DNA of 64,000 bases from positions 217,526 through 281,525 of the forward strand of contig PMFA01000005.1 in assembly GCA_003155915.1 (NCBI GenBank), read 5' to 3'. The position numbers and the translations under genes were made by a program. This document shows positions 54,642 to 63,379 of the stretch, one piece after another (positions within the stretch are counted from its first letter, which is position 1; every line of letters begins with the position of its first letter). The notes beneath the pieces are model-generated. The model was not told the DNA's origin, made no database searches, and was given only the letters and a program-made list of their open reading frames with translations. The stretch is from Acidimicrobiaceae bacterium. GTDB lineage: Bacteria > Actinomycetota > Acidimicrobiia > Acidimicrobiales > RAAP-2.

Positions 54642-55360
54642 CGATCGCCTTCGATCAGACGCTCAAAGGCTTCGTCATAGCCGGACGCTTTGGAGGCCGC
54701 CAACAGTGATGCCGGTGTGCCGTCGAACAGTAGGGCACCGTCGCGCAGCAGCAGTAACCTGGCGCAACGAGCCGCTTCATCCATCACGTGGCTCGACACG
54801 ATGACCGTGGCACCGCTCTTCGCGAGGTCGTCGAACGTGTGCCAAAGGTCGCGACGCAGTATCGGGTCCAGTCCCACGGTCGGCTCGTCCAGGATCAGCA
54901 CGGGCGGAGATCCCACGAGGGCGACGCCCAGTGACACGCGCGCGCGCTCGCCGCCGGACAACGAAGCGACTAGTCGGTCGGCGAAGGGGGTGAGGGCGAC
55001 GACGTCCATTACGCGCGCGACCTCGGAAGGGCCCTGAGCTAGTACGCCGGTGAAGTAACGGATATTTTCCTCGACGGTGAGGTCGAGGTAGACGGCCGCG
55101 CTTTGGGCCATGTAGCCGAGTTTGCCGCGCAGCGACCGTGAGCCCGCGGCACAGTTCATAATCCGCGCGGATCCGTCGGTGATCGCCTGGACGCCGAGGA
55201 GTGAACGCATCAGCGTGCTCTTGCCGCTGCCACTTGGCCCGAGCAGGCCAATGAGTTCGCCGGGAGCGGCACGAAATGAGATCGACTTCAAGATTTCGTG
55301 GCCACTGCGAACGACGCGGAGGTTCGACACATCGAAGGTCGAGTGGTCAGAACTATCCAT
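54638..55360 (-). CDS. ABC transporter ATP-binding protein
   Basis: A 240-residue nucleotide-binding subunit: Walker A GLLGPSGSGKSTLMRSLLG, Q-loop YMAQSAAVYLDLTVEEN, signature SLSGGERARVSLGVAL, Walker B PVLILDEPTVGLD, and switch His in IVSSHVMDEA. It pairs with the ABC-2 permease encoded immediately downstream. Confidence 0.95.
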   Translation of the reverse strand: MDSSDHSTFDVSNLRVVRSGHEILKSISFRAAPGELIGLLGPSGSGKSTLMRSLLGVQAITDGSARIMNCAAGSRSLRGKLGYMAQSAAVYLDLTVEENIRYFTGVLAQGPSEVARVMDVVALTPFADRLVASLSGGERARVSLGVALVGSPPVLILDEPTVGLDPILRRDLWHTFDDLAKSGATVIVSSHVMDEAARCARLLLLRDGALLFDGTPASLLAASKASGYDEAFERLIEGDR

Positions 55361-55510
55361 CTGGTTTCACCCTACTGTCCTCGAAAGTCGGATTCGAATT
55401 GATTCACTCCGTGACATGGTGCAGTCGAGATCCAGAGCACTCGACGTGAGGAAGTGCCGTGCGGGTCGGACTGACGAGGGGCATCAACGATGGCTATAGA
55501 TTGAGCAACG

Positions 55511-55648
55511 ATGAAGAACGCATCCGTCGTCGAGTCAATACCGCAAGGTTGGCGTAGGCAGTCAGGTGCGTCACAGTTCGGTGCCCTCTTCGCGCCGTCA
55601 GACCTCACGGCCGTGATTCGCCGCACTCGTTCCCGCTGGGCGAGATGA
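55511..55648 (+). CDS. Small 45-residue ORF coupled to the pyruvate kinase-like gene
   Basis: ATG at 55511 opens 45 codons. The product is small and basic, without a signal or helix, containing PQGWRRQSGASQFGALFAPS and a C-terminal RRTRSRWAR. Its TGA overlaps the ATG of the next gene (ATGA), which is how coupled genes are arranged in this window. No Shine-Dalgarno is obvious. It could be a leader peptide that controls the downstream gene, or the end of a decayed gene. The rest of the 55361-55510 gap is empty. Confidence 0.35.
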   Translation: MKNASVVESIPQGWRRQSGASQFGALFAPSDLTAVIRRTRSRWAR

Positions 55649-57489
55649 ACCCGACGTCGGATGCTCGCGCTTCAATATCGGTGAAGGAAGTTGGGCTCGT
55701 TCGCGAACTCGCTGCGCAACTTGAGGAAATCCAGGAAGAGATGCGCCTGCATAACTTCGAGGCCGCCGAAGTCCTGCAACGGGTCCTTCCCGCCCATCGA
55801 CTCAGTGCCGCGAACCTGCTCGACTACTTGACGCTCCGAAATATCGACTTGCGCGAGATTCAAGCGGCACTCGCCCAGCTCGGTCTGTCCTCGCTCGGGC
55901 GCGCCGAAGAACACGTCATTACGACGCTCGAACGCGTCATCGACAACCTTCACGTCCTGGCGGGGGAGGAGTACAGTCGTCGGACCGAATCGGCGGTCAG
56001 CTACGAAGAAGGTGAACGGATACTGGCGGCGAACAGTGTGGCACTGCTCGGGTCAACTCGCCCGGATCGTGCGGCTCGAATCCTCGTTACGATGCCGACG
56101 GAGGCCGCCGACGACTACGGACTCGTTGTCGAACTCCTGGCCCGCGGCATGGACTGCGCCCGAATCAATTGCGCGCACGACACTCCCGATCAATGGCGTC
56201 AAATGGCCGCCAACGTTCGACGGGCGGCCCAGTCGATCGGGCGTACGTGCGCTGTGCTGATGGACCTTCCGGGGCCCAAGTTGCGAACGGGGCCTATCGC
56301 GCCGGGGCCGAGGGTAATTCGCTTGCGCCCGGAACGCGACCTGTTAGGACGACCCATCGAGTCGGCACTCGCCGTGTTCGTTGCCGGCGACCGGCGTGCG
56401 ATGTCATCGTTTGGCGAGCGAGCGACCGTGATTCCTGTTGATGTCGAATGGCTCACACGTTTGTGTCCCGGCGATCTCGTGTCGTTGCACGACACGCGCG
56501 ACGCGCGCCGCGTCTGCACCGTGAAATGGGTCACCGACGCCGGTGTGGGCGCGGAGTTCATTGACACCACCTACGTTGCCACTGGTACTCGCCTCATCGC
56601 GCCCGACGGCAGCGAGACCCTCGTTGGCTTGCTCGAAGCCTTGGAACAGAGCATCGTTCTACACGCTGGTGATGTGCTCACTGTCACCAGCGACCTCACG
56701 CCCGTGGATCCACGTGATCTACGCATCGGTTGTACTCTCCCGGACGCCTTGGCATCGGCTCGGGTTGGTGATCGAGTGCTCTTCGACGACGGCAAGATCG
56801 GTGGTCACGTCGTCACTTTGCGCGCTGGCGAGATTGACGTCTTGATCACCAGCGTCGCACAAGGGGGAACCAAGCTTCGATCCGAGAAGGGTATGAACCT
56901 GCCGGACACCGATCTCCACATTGCCGCGCTCGGGCCCGAAGACGCACTCCTGCTGCCCATCATTTTGGAGTGTGCTGATGCGGTGGCGCTCTCTTTTTCG
57001 CAGCGCGCGGCTGACGTGACCTCGTTGCAGGATCACCTCGAATCGATGGGCGGTGCGGGCCTCGGCATTGTGTTGAAGATTGAGACGGTTCGCGGTTTTG
57101 AACGGTTGCCGGAAATGCTCCTTGCGGCGATGGCCTTTGAGCGCATCGGCGTCATGGTGGCGCGCGGTGACCTCGCCGTCGAGTGCGGATTTGAACGACT
57201 TTCCGAAGTGCAAGAGGAGATCCTGTGGCTATGTGAGGCGGCCCATGTTCCGGCGATTTGGGCGACGCAGGTCCTCGATCAACTGGCCCGAACCGGCCAA
57301 CCGTCACGGGCTGAGATTTCGGACGCGATCATGGCCGGGCGAGCGGAGTGCGTGATGTTGAATAAGGGTCCGCACATCAGTGCTGCCGTCGCGGCACTCG
57401 ATGACATCCTGGGTCGAATGGACAGCTACCAGCACAAGAAGACCGCTCTCCTGCGGCGACTAACCAGCTGGTCTGAGCCACCGAGCTGA
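55645..57489 (+). CDS. Aberrant pyruvate kinase-like protein with N-terminal extension
   Basis: A 614-residue protein. Residues 1-140 are a helical extension of unknown role (LVRELAAQLEEIQEEMRLHN). The remainder follows a pyruvate kinase barrel: ARILVTMPTEAADDYGLVVE, LMDLPGPKLRTGPI, VLFDDGKIGGHV, GTKLRSEKGMNLPDTDLH, the Lys in VLKIETVRGFERLPE, and VMVARGDLAVECGFERL. The usual MLSGETA segment is replaced by MLNKGPHI, and the C-terminal regulatory domain is missing. It may still be a kinase, since the catalytic Lys and MVARGDL are kept, but its metabolic role is doubtful. Confidence 0.8.
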   Translation: MNPTSDARASISVKEVGLVRELAAQLEEIQEEMRLHNFEAAEVLQRVLPAHRLSAANLLDYLTLRNIDLREIQAALAQLGLSSLGRAEEHVITTLERVIDNLHVLAGEEYSRRTESAVSYEEGERILAANSVALLGSTRPDRAARILVTMPTEAADDYGLVVELLARGMDCARINCAHDTPDQWRQMAANVRRAAQSIGRTCAVLMDLPGPKLRTGPIAPGPRVIRLRPERDLLGRPIESALAVFVAGDRRAMSSFGERATVIPVDVEWLTRLCPGDLVSLHDTRDARRVCTVKWVTDAGVGAEFIDTTYVATGTRLIAPDGSETLVGLLEALEQSIVLHAGDVLTVTSDLTPVDPRDLRIGCTLPDALASARVGDRVLFDDGKIGGHVVTLRAGEIDVLITSVAQGGTKLRSEKGMNLPDTDLHIAALGPEDALLLPIILECADAVALSFSQRAADVTSLQDHLESMGGAGLGIVLKIETVRGFERLPEMLLAAMAFERIGVMVARGDLAVECGFERLSEVQEEILWLCEAAHVPAIWATQVLDQLARTGQPSRAEISDAIMAGRAECVMLNKGPHISAAVAALDDILGRMDSYQHKKTALLRRLTSWSEPPS

Positions 57490-57933
57490 CTCCACGCCTC
57501 GGTCGACGTCGTGGGTTGTTCGCGCAACTCTTGCGACCTGCAGCGTTGTCGCACGGATCCCGGACGAATCCTCTGCGAGGACGTGAAAATTCCTCCCCCA
57601 ATGCTTGTCGATGACAAGATCATTGAGGCCAATGAAACAGGAGAGTTGTTCGGATTCAGATTGATGTCCACAAGGTCGTAGTTGGGCAATTTGCTCCGAA
57701 CTATTCCGGAGACTCAAGGAACGCTCGATCAAGGCAATTTGACACCGTTGAGATTCGCGGGCGCCGTAGTTTTCGTTGAATCGCAACATGTTTACGGCAG
57801 CGGCCTCGCGCGCTTTGTTTCGCCATATCTCTGGCGAACCAGTCCCGACGACAAATAGGTCAAATGCCTCGCGTCCCTGACTAGATGTGCGTGCCGCACC
57901 ATATGAATTTCGGAAGTAGTTGCTCTTCCATCG
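57460..57933 (-). pseudogene. Possible decayed or frameshifted hypothetical gene
   Basis: The frame 57933 to 57460 on the minus strand is open for 157 codons and protein-like: FRNSYGAARTSSQGREAFDL, then GSPEIWRNKAREAAAVNMLR and FNENYGARESQRCQIALIER. The only ATG is internal (57789, giving 109 residues); there is no start before it. A second frame just upstream (about 58010-57880) reads LVVNDHWIVLQDDMTMEEQ and then stops, so one gene may be split by a frameshift. Base composition is more AT-rich than neighbours. No family is recognised. The tail overlaps the end of the gene at 55645 by 30 bases. Confidence 0.3.
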
Positions 57934-58053
57934 TCATATCGTCTTGAAGCACAATCCAGTGATCATTCACTACCAAGCCCTTCGCTGTCTGGAGTTGAAG
58001 GTCAGATTTGGGTTTTTATTGCGATGCTGGAGACTTCACGTTGATTGTTGTAG

Positions 58054-60255
58054 ATGAGTCTTAAAATTGTGATTAGCCCTTCGTCCGAACAGTCCGTCCC
58101 GGATTTGGACACGTCTCTTCATCTAAACGATGCCGAAATGCTCGTCCGCTCGGAGGAAGAGCGATTCATCGGTTTTCTAGATCAATATCCTCTCACCTGG
58201 AGTCGGTTGCTCACAGTACTGCCCGATGGGATTGCTTTCGTTGACGATCAAGGAGTGGTTCGATACGCGAACGAATTCTTCGTGGGACTAACGGGCTACG
58301 CTCGCGGCGAACTCGTTGGCCAGAACATTGAAAGCCTTGTTCCATCGAGTTATCGCGAGACGCACGTTCTGAACATTCGTGACTTCGCCCGAGACCCGAG
58401 CGTGCGGACGATGGGGCGCAACCCGGAATTGACGGTCCTGCGCCGCGATGGCCGCGAGATCCCCGTCGACATCGCCCTCGCGCCGCTTGTTCTTGGCGAC
58501 AAGCTGTGGATCATCGTGCTGATCCGCGACGACAGCGCCGAGAGAACGGCGGCCCTGAACCGTGCCGAGGTTGAACAGCGCTTTCGTCTCGCGTTCGAGG
58601 ACAACACGGCTCCCATGTTCTTCACCAATCTTGAGGACAGGGTCACCGCAGTGAACGACGCCTTCTGCCAGATGATCGGACGCACCAGGGAGGAAGTCCT
58701 TGGGCATGACTCGAGGTCGTTCACCCATCCCGAGGACGAAGGCATCACCGAAGAATCACACCGACGCATGATCGCTGGCGAGGTCGATCAGGTTCGGTAC
58801 ACCAAGCGTTACTTGCACGTGGACGGGCGGATCATCGTCGTCGAGGTGTCGAAGTCCGCGGCCCGCGACGCGGCAGGGAAGTTGCTCTACTTCATAGTCA
58901 TTGAGCGCGACATTACCGAGGAGCGAGCTCTTAGCGCACGGCTCCGCCACTCGGAGCTATATGACTCGCTCACGGGGCTCGCCAATCGGGCGCTCTTCGA
59001 GGACCGGCTCTCGCAGGCGCACGCCAGGGTCGTTCGTCAGGGCGGTCTTTGTGCGGTCTTGCTGCTTGACCTGGATGACTTCAAGGGAGTGAACGACACT
59101 CACGGGCACCTTGTCGGTGACCAGTTACTCGTGGCGGTCGCGCACCGATTCGAGCTGGCGTCTCGTTCTTCGGACACGTTGTGTCGCTCGGGGGACGACG
59201 AGTTCCTTTGTTTGACAGAGGGACTCGACTCGCTGGCTCAGGCCGAGGAGGTGGCCGCGCGCCTCCTGGACGTGCTGGCCGAGCCGTTTTCTATTGCCGG
59301 GTCACACATTGAGCAGCGTGCGAGCGCGGGAGTGGTCATCTGGGACGCCACGAATACGGATTACGCCAGCATTGTTCAAGATGCCGACGTCGCACTCTAC
59401 GAGGCCAAGCGAGCGGGCAAGGGTCGATATGTTGTCTTCGGTTCCGGCATGCGACAGCAGGCGGTCACTCGCTTTGAACTCGCCCAGGAGCTGCGTCACG
59501 CCCTCCACGACGGGGATCTCATGATGTACTACCAGCCCATTGTTGACCTCGTGACGACCGAAGTGGTCGGCTTCGAGGCGCTGATGCGCTGGCAACACCC
59601 CGAACGTGGCTTCGTGCCCCCGAGTGTGTTCATCCCGCTCGCCGAACAGAGCGACCTCATCCTGGAACTCGGCTCTTTTGCCATGCGCGAAGCCGTTGGA
59701 GCGGCCTCTTCGTGGGAGAGAAAAGGTGCTCGCACGAGCCGTCCCTACGTCACGGTGAACTTCTCCGCCCACCAGTTTCACGACCCGGGGCTGGTATCGA
59801 TGATCGAAGAAGCGCTGTTTGAGAGCGGACTTGAACCGGAGCGCCTCGTCATCGAGATCACCGAGAGCGTGACGTTGCGTAATGTCACCGAGACGTTACG
59901 CGTGATGGAACGTCTCAATCGCCTCGGAGTCAGTCTCGCGTTGGACGACTTCGGCACGGGATTCTCCTCGCTTTCCTACCTCACACTCCTGCAGCCGAAG
60001 ATCATCAAGATCGATCAGTCCTTTGTCAATGCTCCTCGAGAGAGTGCTCACGACGACACGCTGCTCGAAACGATTGTTTCACTCGGCAACAGGCTCAACA
60101 TGACAGTGCTGGCCGAAGGGATTGAAACGCCGACCCAGCTCTTGCGCCTGTGCCAGATCGGCTGTGAACTTGGACAGGGTTATCTCTTCTCGCCAGCAGT
60201 ACCGGCAGACCAGGCGTCGTCCATGGTTGGCCGTGTGCTGGGAAGCGGAGGATAG
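58054..60255 (+). CDS. PAS-PAS-GGDEF-EAL cyclic-di-GMP protein
   Basis: A 733-residue soluble signalling protein. Two PAS domains lie at about 60-170 (LLTVLPDGIAFVDDQGVVRY) and 175-300 (FEDNTAPMFFTNLEDRVTAV). A GGDEF domain follows (DSLTGLANRALFEDRL, LLLDLDDFKGVNDTHGH) whose signature reads RSGDDEF rather than GGDEF, then an EAL domain with YYQPIVDLVTTEVVGFEALM, ITESVTLRN, ALDDFGTGFSSLSYL, KIDQSFV and EGIETPTQL. The EAL motifs are complete, so phosphodiesterase activity is more likely than cyclase activity. No membrane helix is visible. Confidence 0.93.
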   Translation: MSLKIVISPSSEQSVPDLDTSLHLNDAEMLVRSEEERFIGFLDQYPLTWSRLLTVLPDGIAFVDDQGVVRYANEFFVGLTGYARGELVGQNIESLVPSSYRETHVLNIRDFARDPSVRTMGRNPELTVLRRDGREIPVDIALAPLVLGDKLWIIVLIRDDSAERTAALNRAEVEQRFRLAFEDNTAPMFFTNLEDRVTAVNDAFCQMIGRTREEVLGHDSRSFTHPEDEGITEESHRRMIAGEVDQVRYTKRYLHVDGRIIVVEVSKSAARDAAGKLLYFIVIERDITEERALSARLRHSELYDSLTGLANRALFEDRLSQAHARVVRQGGLCAVLLLDLDDFKGVNDTHGHLVGDQLLVAVAHRFELASRSSDTLCRSGDDEFLCLTEGLDSLAQAEEVAARLLDVLAEPFSIAGSHIEQRASAGVVIWDATNTDYASIVQDADVALYEAKRAGKGRYVVFGSGMRQQAVTRFELAQELRHALHDGDLMMYYQPIVDLVTTEVVGFEALMRWQHPERGFVPPSVFIPLAEQSDLILELGSFAMREAVGAASSWERKGARTSRPYVTVNFSAHQFHDPGLVSMIEEALFESGLEPERLVIEITESVTLRNVTETLRVMERLNRLGVSLALDDFGTGFSSLSYLTLLQPKIIKIDQSFVNAPRESAHDDTLLETIVSLGNRLNMTVLAEGIETPTQLLRLCQIGCELGQGYLFSPAVPADQASSMVGRVLGSGG

Positions 60256-60474
60256 ACCTTGTGCGGTCTCTTTCGGTTCGCCGACATTCACTCACGACCA
60301 GTCGCTCGACGCGCACGATCGGAACTACTGAACTCTCCCAGAGGACTTCCCTCAGTGAAATGTCGCGAAGTGGCCGATCAAAATCGTTTCGTGAACAACC
60401 CGAGTGAAATCGTCGTCAACGTTGTGCCGTTCTTGGTTCCGAATAACGCAGATAACCCAATCGAAAAGGGGAAT

Positions 60475-63111
60475 GTGACAATCAGGCTCCACAGATCTTG
60501 TGCAAAGGACGCGGCGAAGACGGTGTTCGCGCGATCACGTATCGGCCTCGCGTGGCGTACGTGGAGAAGCAATGGTTTCGGACACCGCGCAGTGGTGGGT
60601 CGACCTTCACGTCGCCCCGGCGCCGCGGCGATGGCGTTCTTGCTCGTGGCCGGTCTGGCTTTCGGCGTGTCGCAGCCGGCCGGTGCGACGGGCACTACCC
60701 GCTACGTCAGCACATCGGCCGTAGGGAGTGACACCAGCTGTTCGAGCCCCGGTTACTCGACGATTCAGTCCGCGGTGACGGCCGCTTCGTCCGGCGACAC
60801 GATTGTGGTGTGCGCGGGGACGTACGCCGGCGCTGTGGTCAATGCGAAGGCTCTAACCTTCCAGGGCGCGAACATCGGCGTGGCTGGCGCCACGCAGAGC
60901 GGCCCGGAATCAATTGTGTCGAGTATTGGCGTCACCAACGCCAATGTCACCATTGACGGGTTTGAGATAGACCCCGGCTCCAGCGGCAGCGGCGTGGCAC
61001 TTAGTTTTACCGGAGGCACATCGGAGACAGTTCAAGACAACATCATTACTGATTACGGGTACGACAGTGCCGTCGCGCAAGGCACCGAGGGTGTGACGCT
61101 TCTTGGCACGAGCGGCATGCTGTTTCAAGACAATCTCGTGGAGAACCCAACTCCGACCGGCCAAGTTCAATACACCAATGCTGCCGCGCAAGATGGCTTT
61201 TATGCCGGTGCCGGGGTTTCCAATAACACTCAGATTCTCAACAACGTGTTCGAAGGAGCCAGCACTTACCCGGGCACCGACATCGGTCTCTCGTACACCA
61301 GTGGAACCAACCCGGTCATCAGCGGCAACGTGTCGACGGGCGGCGCCACCCTGGTGACGCTGTTCAGCTCCTCGGGGGCTCAAATTAGCGGCAACTCTTT
61401 CACCAGTGACCCGAACGTGATTGGGACTGGGTCAGTTATCTACATCGGTGGTGGCGATACCAATACGACGATCAGTGACAACACTGTCAGCGGCGGTTAC
61501 TTCGGTGTGGCGTTGAGGAACGTCTACGGCGACGGCCCCAATGAAGGGACAACCACCGTCACCGGCAATGCCCTCCTCGACGACTACGGCGGTGGCATCA
61601 GCCTTAGCGGTACCGCTATTGACGCCAACTCGACGGTGGTAGCTCACGGTAACAACCTCGGAGGCTACGCCTTTACGTCGACCGACACCTCGTGCGATGG
61701 TAACCCTGCCACGTGTGGCATTAGCAACTCAACGATTTTCACCGTGAATGCGACAAACAACTACTGGGGAAGCGCGAGCGGGCCCTACAACGCGAGCTCC
61801 AACCCGAGCGCAACCGGCTCGCCCGTAACGGCCAACGTGACCTTCTCGGCGTGGTGGACGACGAGCAACGGGCTGCCTACGGTTCCGACGGCGGTGTCCG
61901 CGCTGGCGGGCAATGGCGCGGTGAGCGTGAGTTGGACGGCGCCCGCGCTCTCCGGGACGAGCGACGCCACCATCGCCTCCTACACGGTGAGCGCCTCGGG
62001 CGGCGGGAGTCAGACCTGTACCACGACGGCGACATCGTGCACGGTGAACGGGCTCACCAACGGCGTCAGCTACACCCTCTCGGTAAGCGCGACGACCAAC
62101 TCGCTCGCCACAGGCGCCGCGGCGAGCGTCACCGCGCTGCCCGTGCTGCCGCCCGCCCCACCACCGACCAACGTGCCGACCAACTCCTTGGGCGCACCGA
62201 CCTCGGTGAACGCGTCGCCCACGGTGCCCGTCACGATCTCCCAGATTTCGGGTGGGGCGAGTGCGGCCGTCACTGTGCCGGCCGGCGCGCTACCCAGTGG
62301 CACGACGGTGAGCGTCTATCCCGTGATCGATGCCGCGCCACTGGTGGCGGAGGTTCCCGCGGGCCAGTCCTACGTGGTCTCGTTGGTCGTGGCCTGGCAG
62401 GCGCCGGACGGCACGTCGCCGGTGGCCGCGGCGCCGATCACGATGTCGGTGAGCGACCCCGGCATCAAGGCCGGTGACACGATCTACGAAGTGACCACCG
62501 CGGGCCTGGAGGCGGTGGGCACGGCCACGGTTGATGGCACGGCCACGATCACGTTCTCGAGTGACCCGACGTTCCTTATCGCCGCGACGGTACTGTTCGC
62601 CCAGTCGGCGCTCACCATCACCACACGCACGGGCACGCTGGGCAGCGCCCTCGCGCTTCTGACGAGCGGTGGTTCGGGAACTGGCGCGATCACGTTTACC
62701 GCCGCGAATGGCACGGCGAGCGGCTGTGCGATCTCGGGGAGTTCACTCACCGCCACGAGCGCGGGCACGTGCCTCGTGACCTCGACCAAGGCCGGCGATG
62801 CCACACACCTGTCGGTCTCGTCACCGCCCACCACCATCACTCTGGCGGCCAAGGCGCTGCCCGTGACTCTCATGGTGAGAGGCCACGCCGTGGCCGGCAA
62901 GACCGTGATCCTGACGATCTCCGGCTCAGGTTTTTATGGTCGACCTATGGTCATGGCCCGCGCCGGTACGACCGTTGTGGTGACGCACGTCACTGCTGCG
63001 TTGCTTACCGTCCGGGTGACGGTGAAGGCCGGATCAATCAATGGTGTCTATAGCTTCACCATTCGCCTCGCCAATGGCAAGTCATACAAAGTGATGTACA
63101 CCCAGGGGTAG
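60475..63111 (+). CDS. Large secreted beta-helix protein with fibronectin III and Ig-like repeats
   Basis: An 878-residue exported protein. A basic N-terminus is followed by the signal MAFLLVAGLAFGVSQPAGAT. Residues about 80-450 are a right-handed parallel beta-helix (STIQSAVTAASSGDTIVVCAG, many short NTTISDNTVSGG-type turns). A fibronectin type III domain follows (PTAVSALAGNGAVSVSWTAP), then a ZU5-like segment and an Ig-like repeat (LLTSGGSGTGAITFTAANGT, AGTCLVTSTKAGDATHLS). It may bind or cut surface polysaccharide; no catalytic residues are evident. GTG 60475 is chosen because AAAAGGGG precedes it and the signal peptide lies close; an earlier TTG would add 72 unlikely residues. Confidence 0.82.
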   Translation: MTIRLHRSCAKDAAKTVFARSRIGLAWRTWRSNGFGHRAVVGRPSRRPGAAAMAFLLVAGLAFGVSQPAGATGTTRYVSTSAVGSDTSCSSPGYSTIQSAVTAASSGDTIVVCAGTYAGAVVNAKALTFQGANIGVAGATQSGPESIVSSIGVTNANVTIDGFEIDPGSSGSGVALSFTGGTSETVQDNIITDYGYDSAVAQGTEGVTLLGTSGMLFQDNLVENPTPTGQVQYTNAAAQDGFYAGAGVSNNTQILNNVFEGASTYPGTDIGLSYTSGTNPVISGNVSTGGATLVTLFSSSGAQISGNSFTSDPNVIGTGSVIYIGGGDTNTTISDNTVSGGYFGVALRNVYGDGPNEGTTTVTGNALLDDYGGGISLSGTAIDANSTVVAHGNNLGGYAFTSTDTSCDGNPATCGISNSTIFTVNATNNYWGSASGPYNASSNPSATGSPVTANVTFSAWWTTSNGLPTVPTAVSALAGNGAVSVSWTAPALSGTSDATIASYTVSASGGGSQTCTTTATSCTVNGLTNGVSYTLSVSATTNSLATGAAASVTALPVLPPAPPPTNVPTNSLGAPTSVNASPTVPVTISQISGGASAAVTVPAGALPSGTTVSVYPVIDAAPLVAEVPAGQSYVVSLVVAWQAPDGTSPVAAAPITMSVSDPGIKAGDTIYEVTTAGLEAVGTATVDGTATITFSSDPTFLIAATVLFAQSALTITTRTGTLGSALALLTSGGSGTGAITFTAANGTASGCAISGSSLTATSAGTCLVTSTKAGDATHLSVSSPPTTITLAAKALPVTLMVRGHAVAGKTVILTISGSGFYGRPMVMARAGTTVVVTHVTAALLTVRVTVKAGSINGVYSFTIRLANGKSYKVMYTQG

Positions 63112-63193
63112 TTTCGCACCTCTTAGAGCAACGGACCAGGCTTGATGGTGGGGTCAACGCGAACAGCGAACTTATGGATCGTGGGCCGTGCAG

Positions 63194-63225
63194 TCGTGGG
63201 CGAGGGGGGTCGTGGGCGAGGGGGG
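63194..63225. repeat. Exact 16-bp tandem repeat at the tRNA-Leu 3' end
   Basis: TCGTGGGCGAGGGGGG occurs at 63194-63209 and again at 63210-63225. The second copy includes the last 13 bases of the tRNA-Leu gene. A duplication of a tRNA 3' end is what an attachment site looks like, though here the copies are adjacent with nothing between. Confidence 0.85.
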
Positions 63226-63296
63226 ACTTGAACCCCCACATCCTTTCGAATACAGGCACCTGAAGCCTGCGCGTCTGCCAATTTCGCCACTCGCCC
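63213..63296 (-). tRNA. tRNA-Leu (CAG anticodon)
   Basis: Read on the minus strand, acceptor GGGCGAG pairs with CTCGCCC. The D-arm begins TGGCGAAATTGGCAGACGC; the anticodon loop TTCAGGT is held by GCAGGC/GCCTGT, giving CAG; a long variable arm (ATTCGAAAGGAT) marks a class II tRNA; the T-arm is GGGGGTTCAAGTCCCCC. The discriminator is A and the 3' CCA is not encoded, so CCA is added by the pcnA product. Confidence 0.93.
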
Positions 63297-63379
63297 CGAG
63301 ACCTTGCAACAATAGTCGACGCACCCAACTTCCCTTGCACCAACGATTGCCCTGAGCCGCCGGTACAGTTGGTGTTGGT

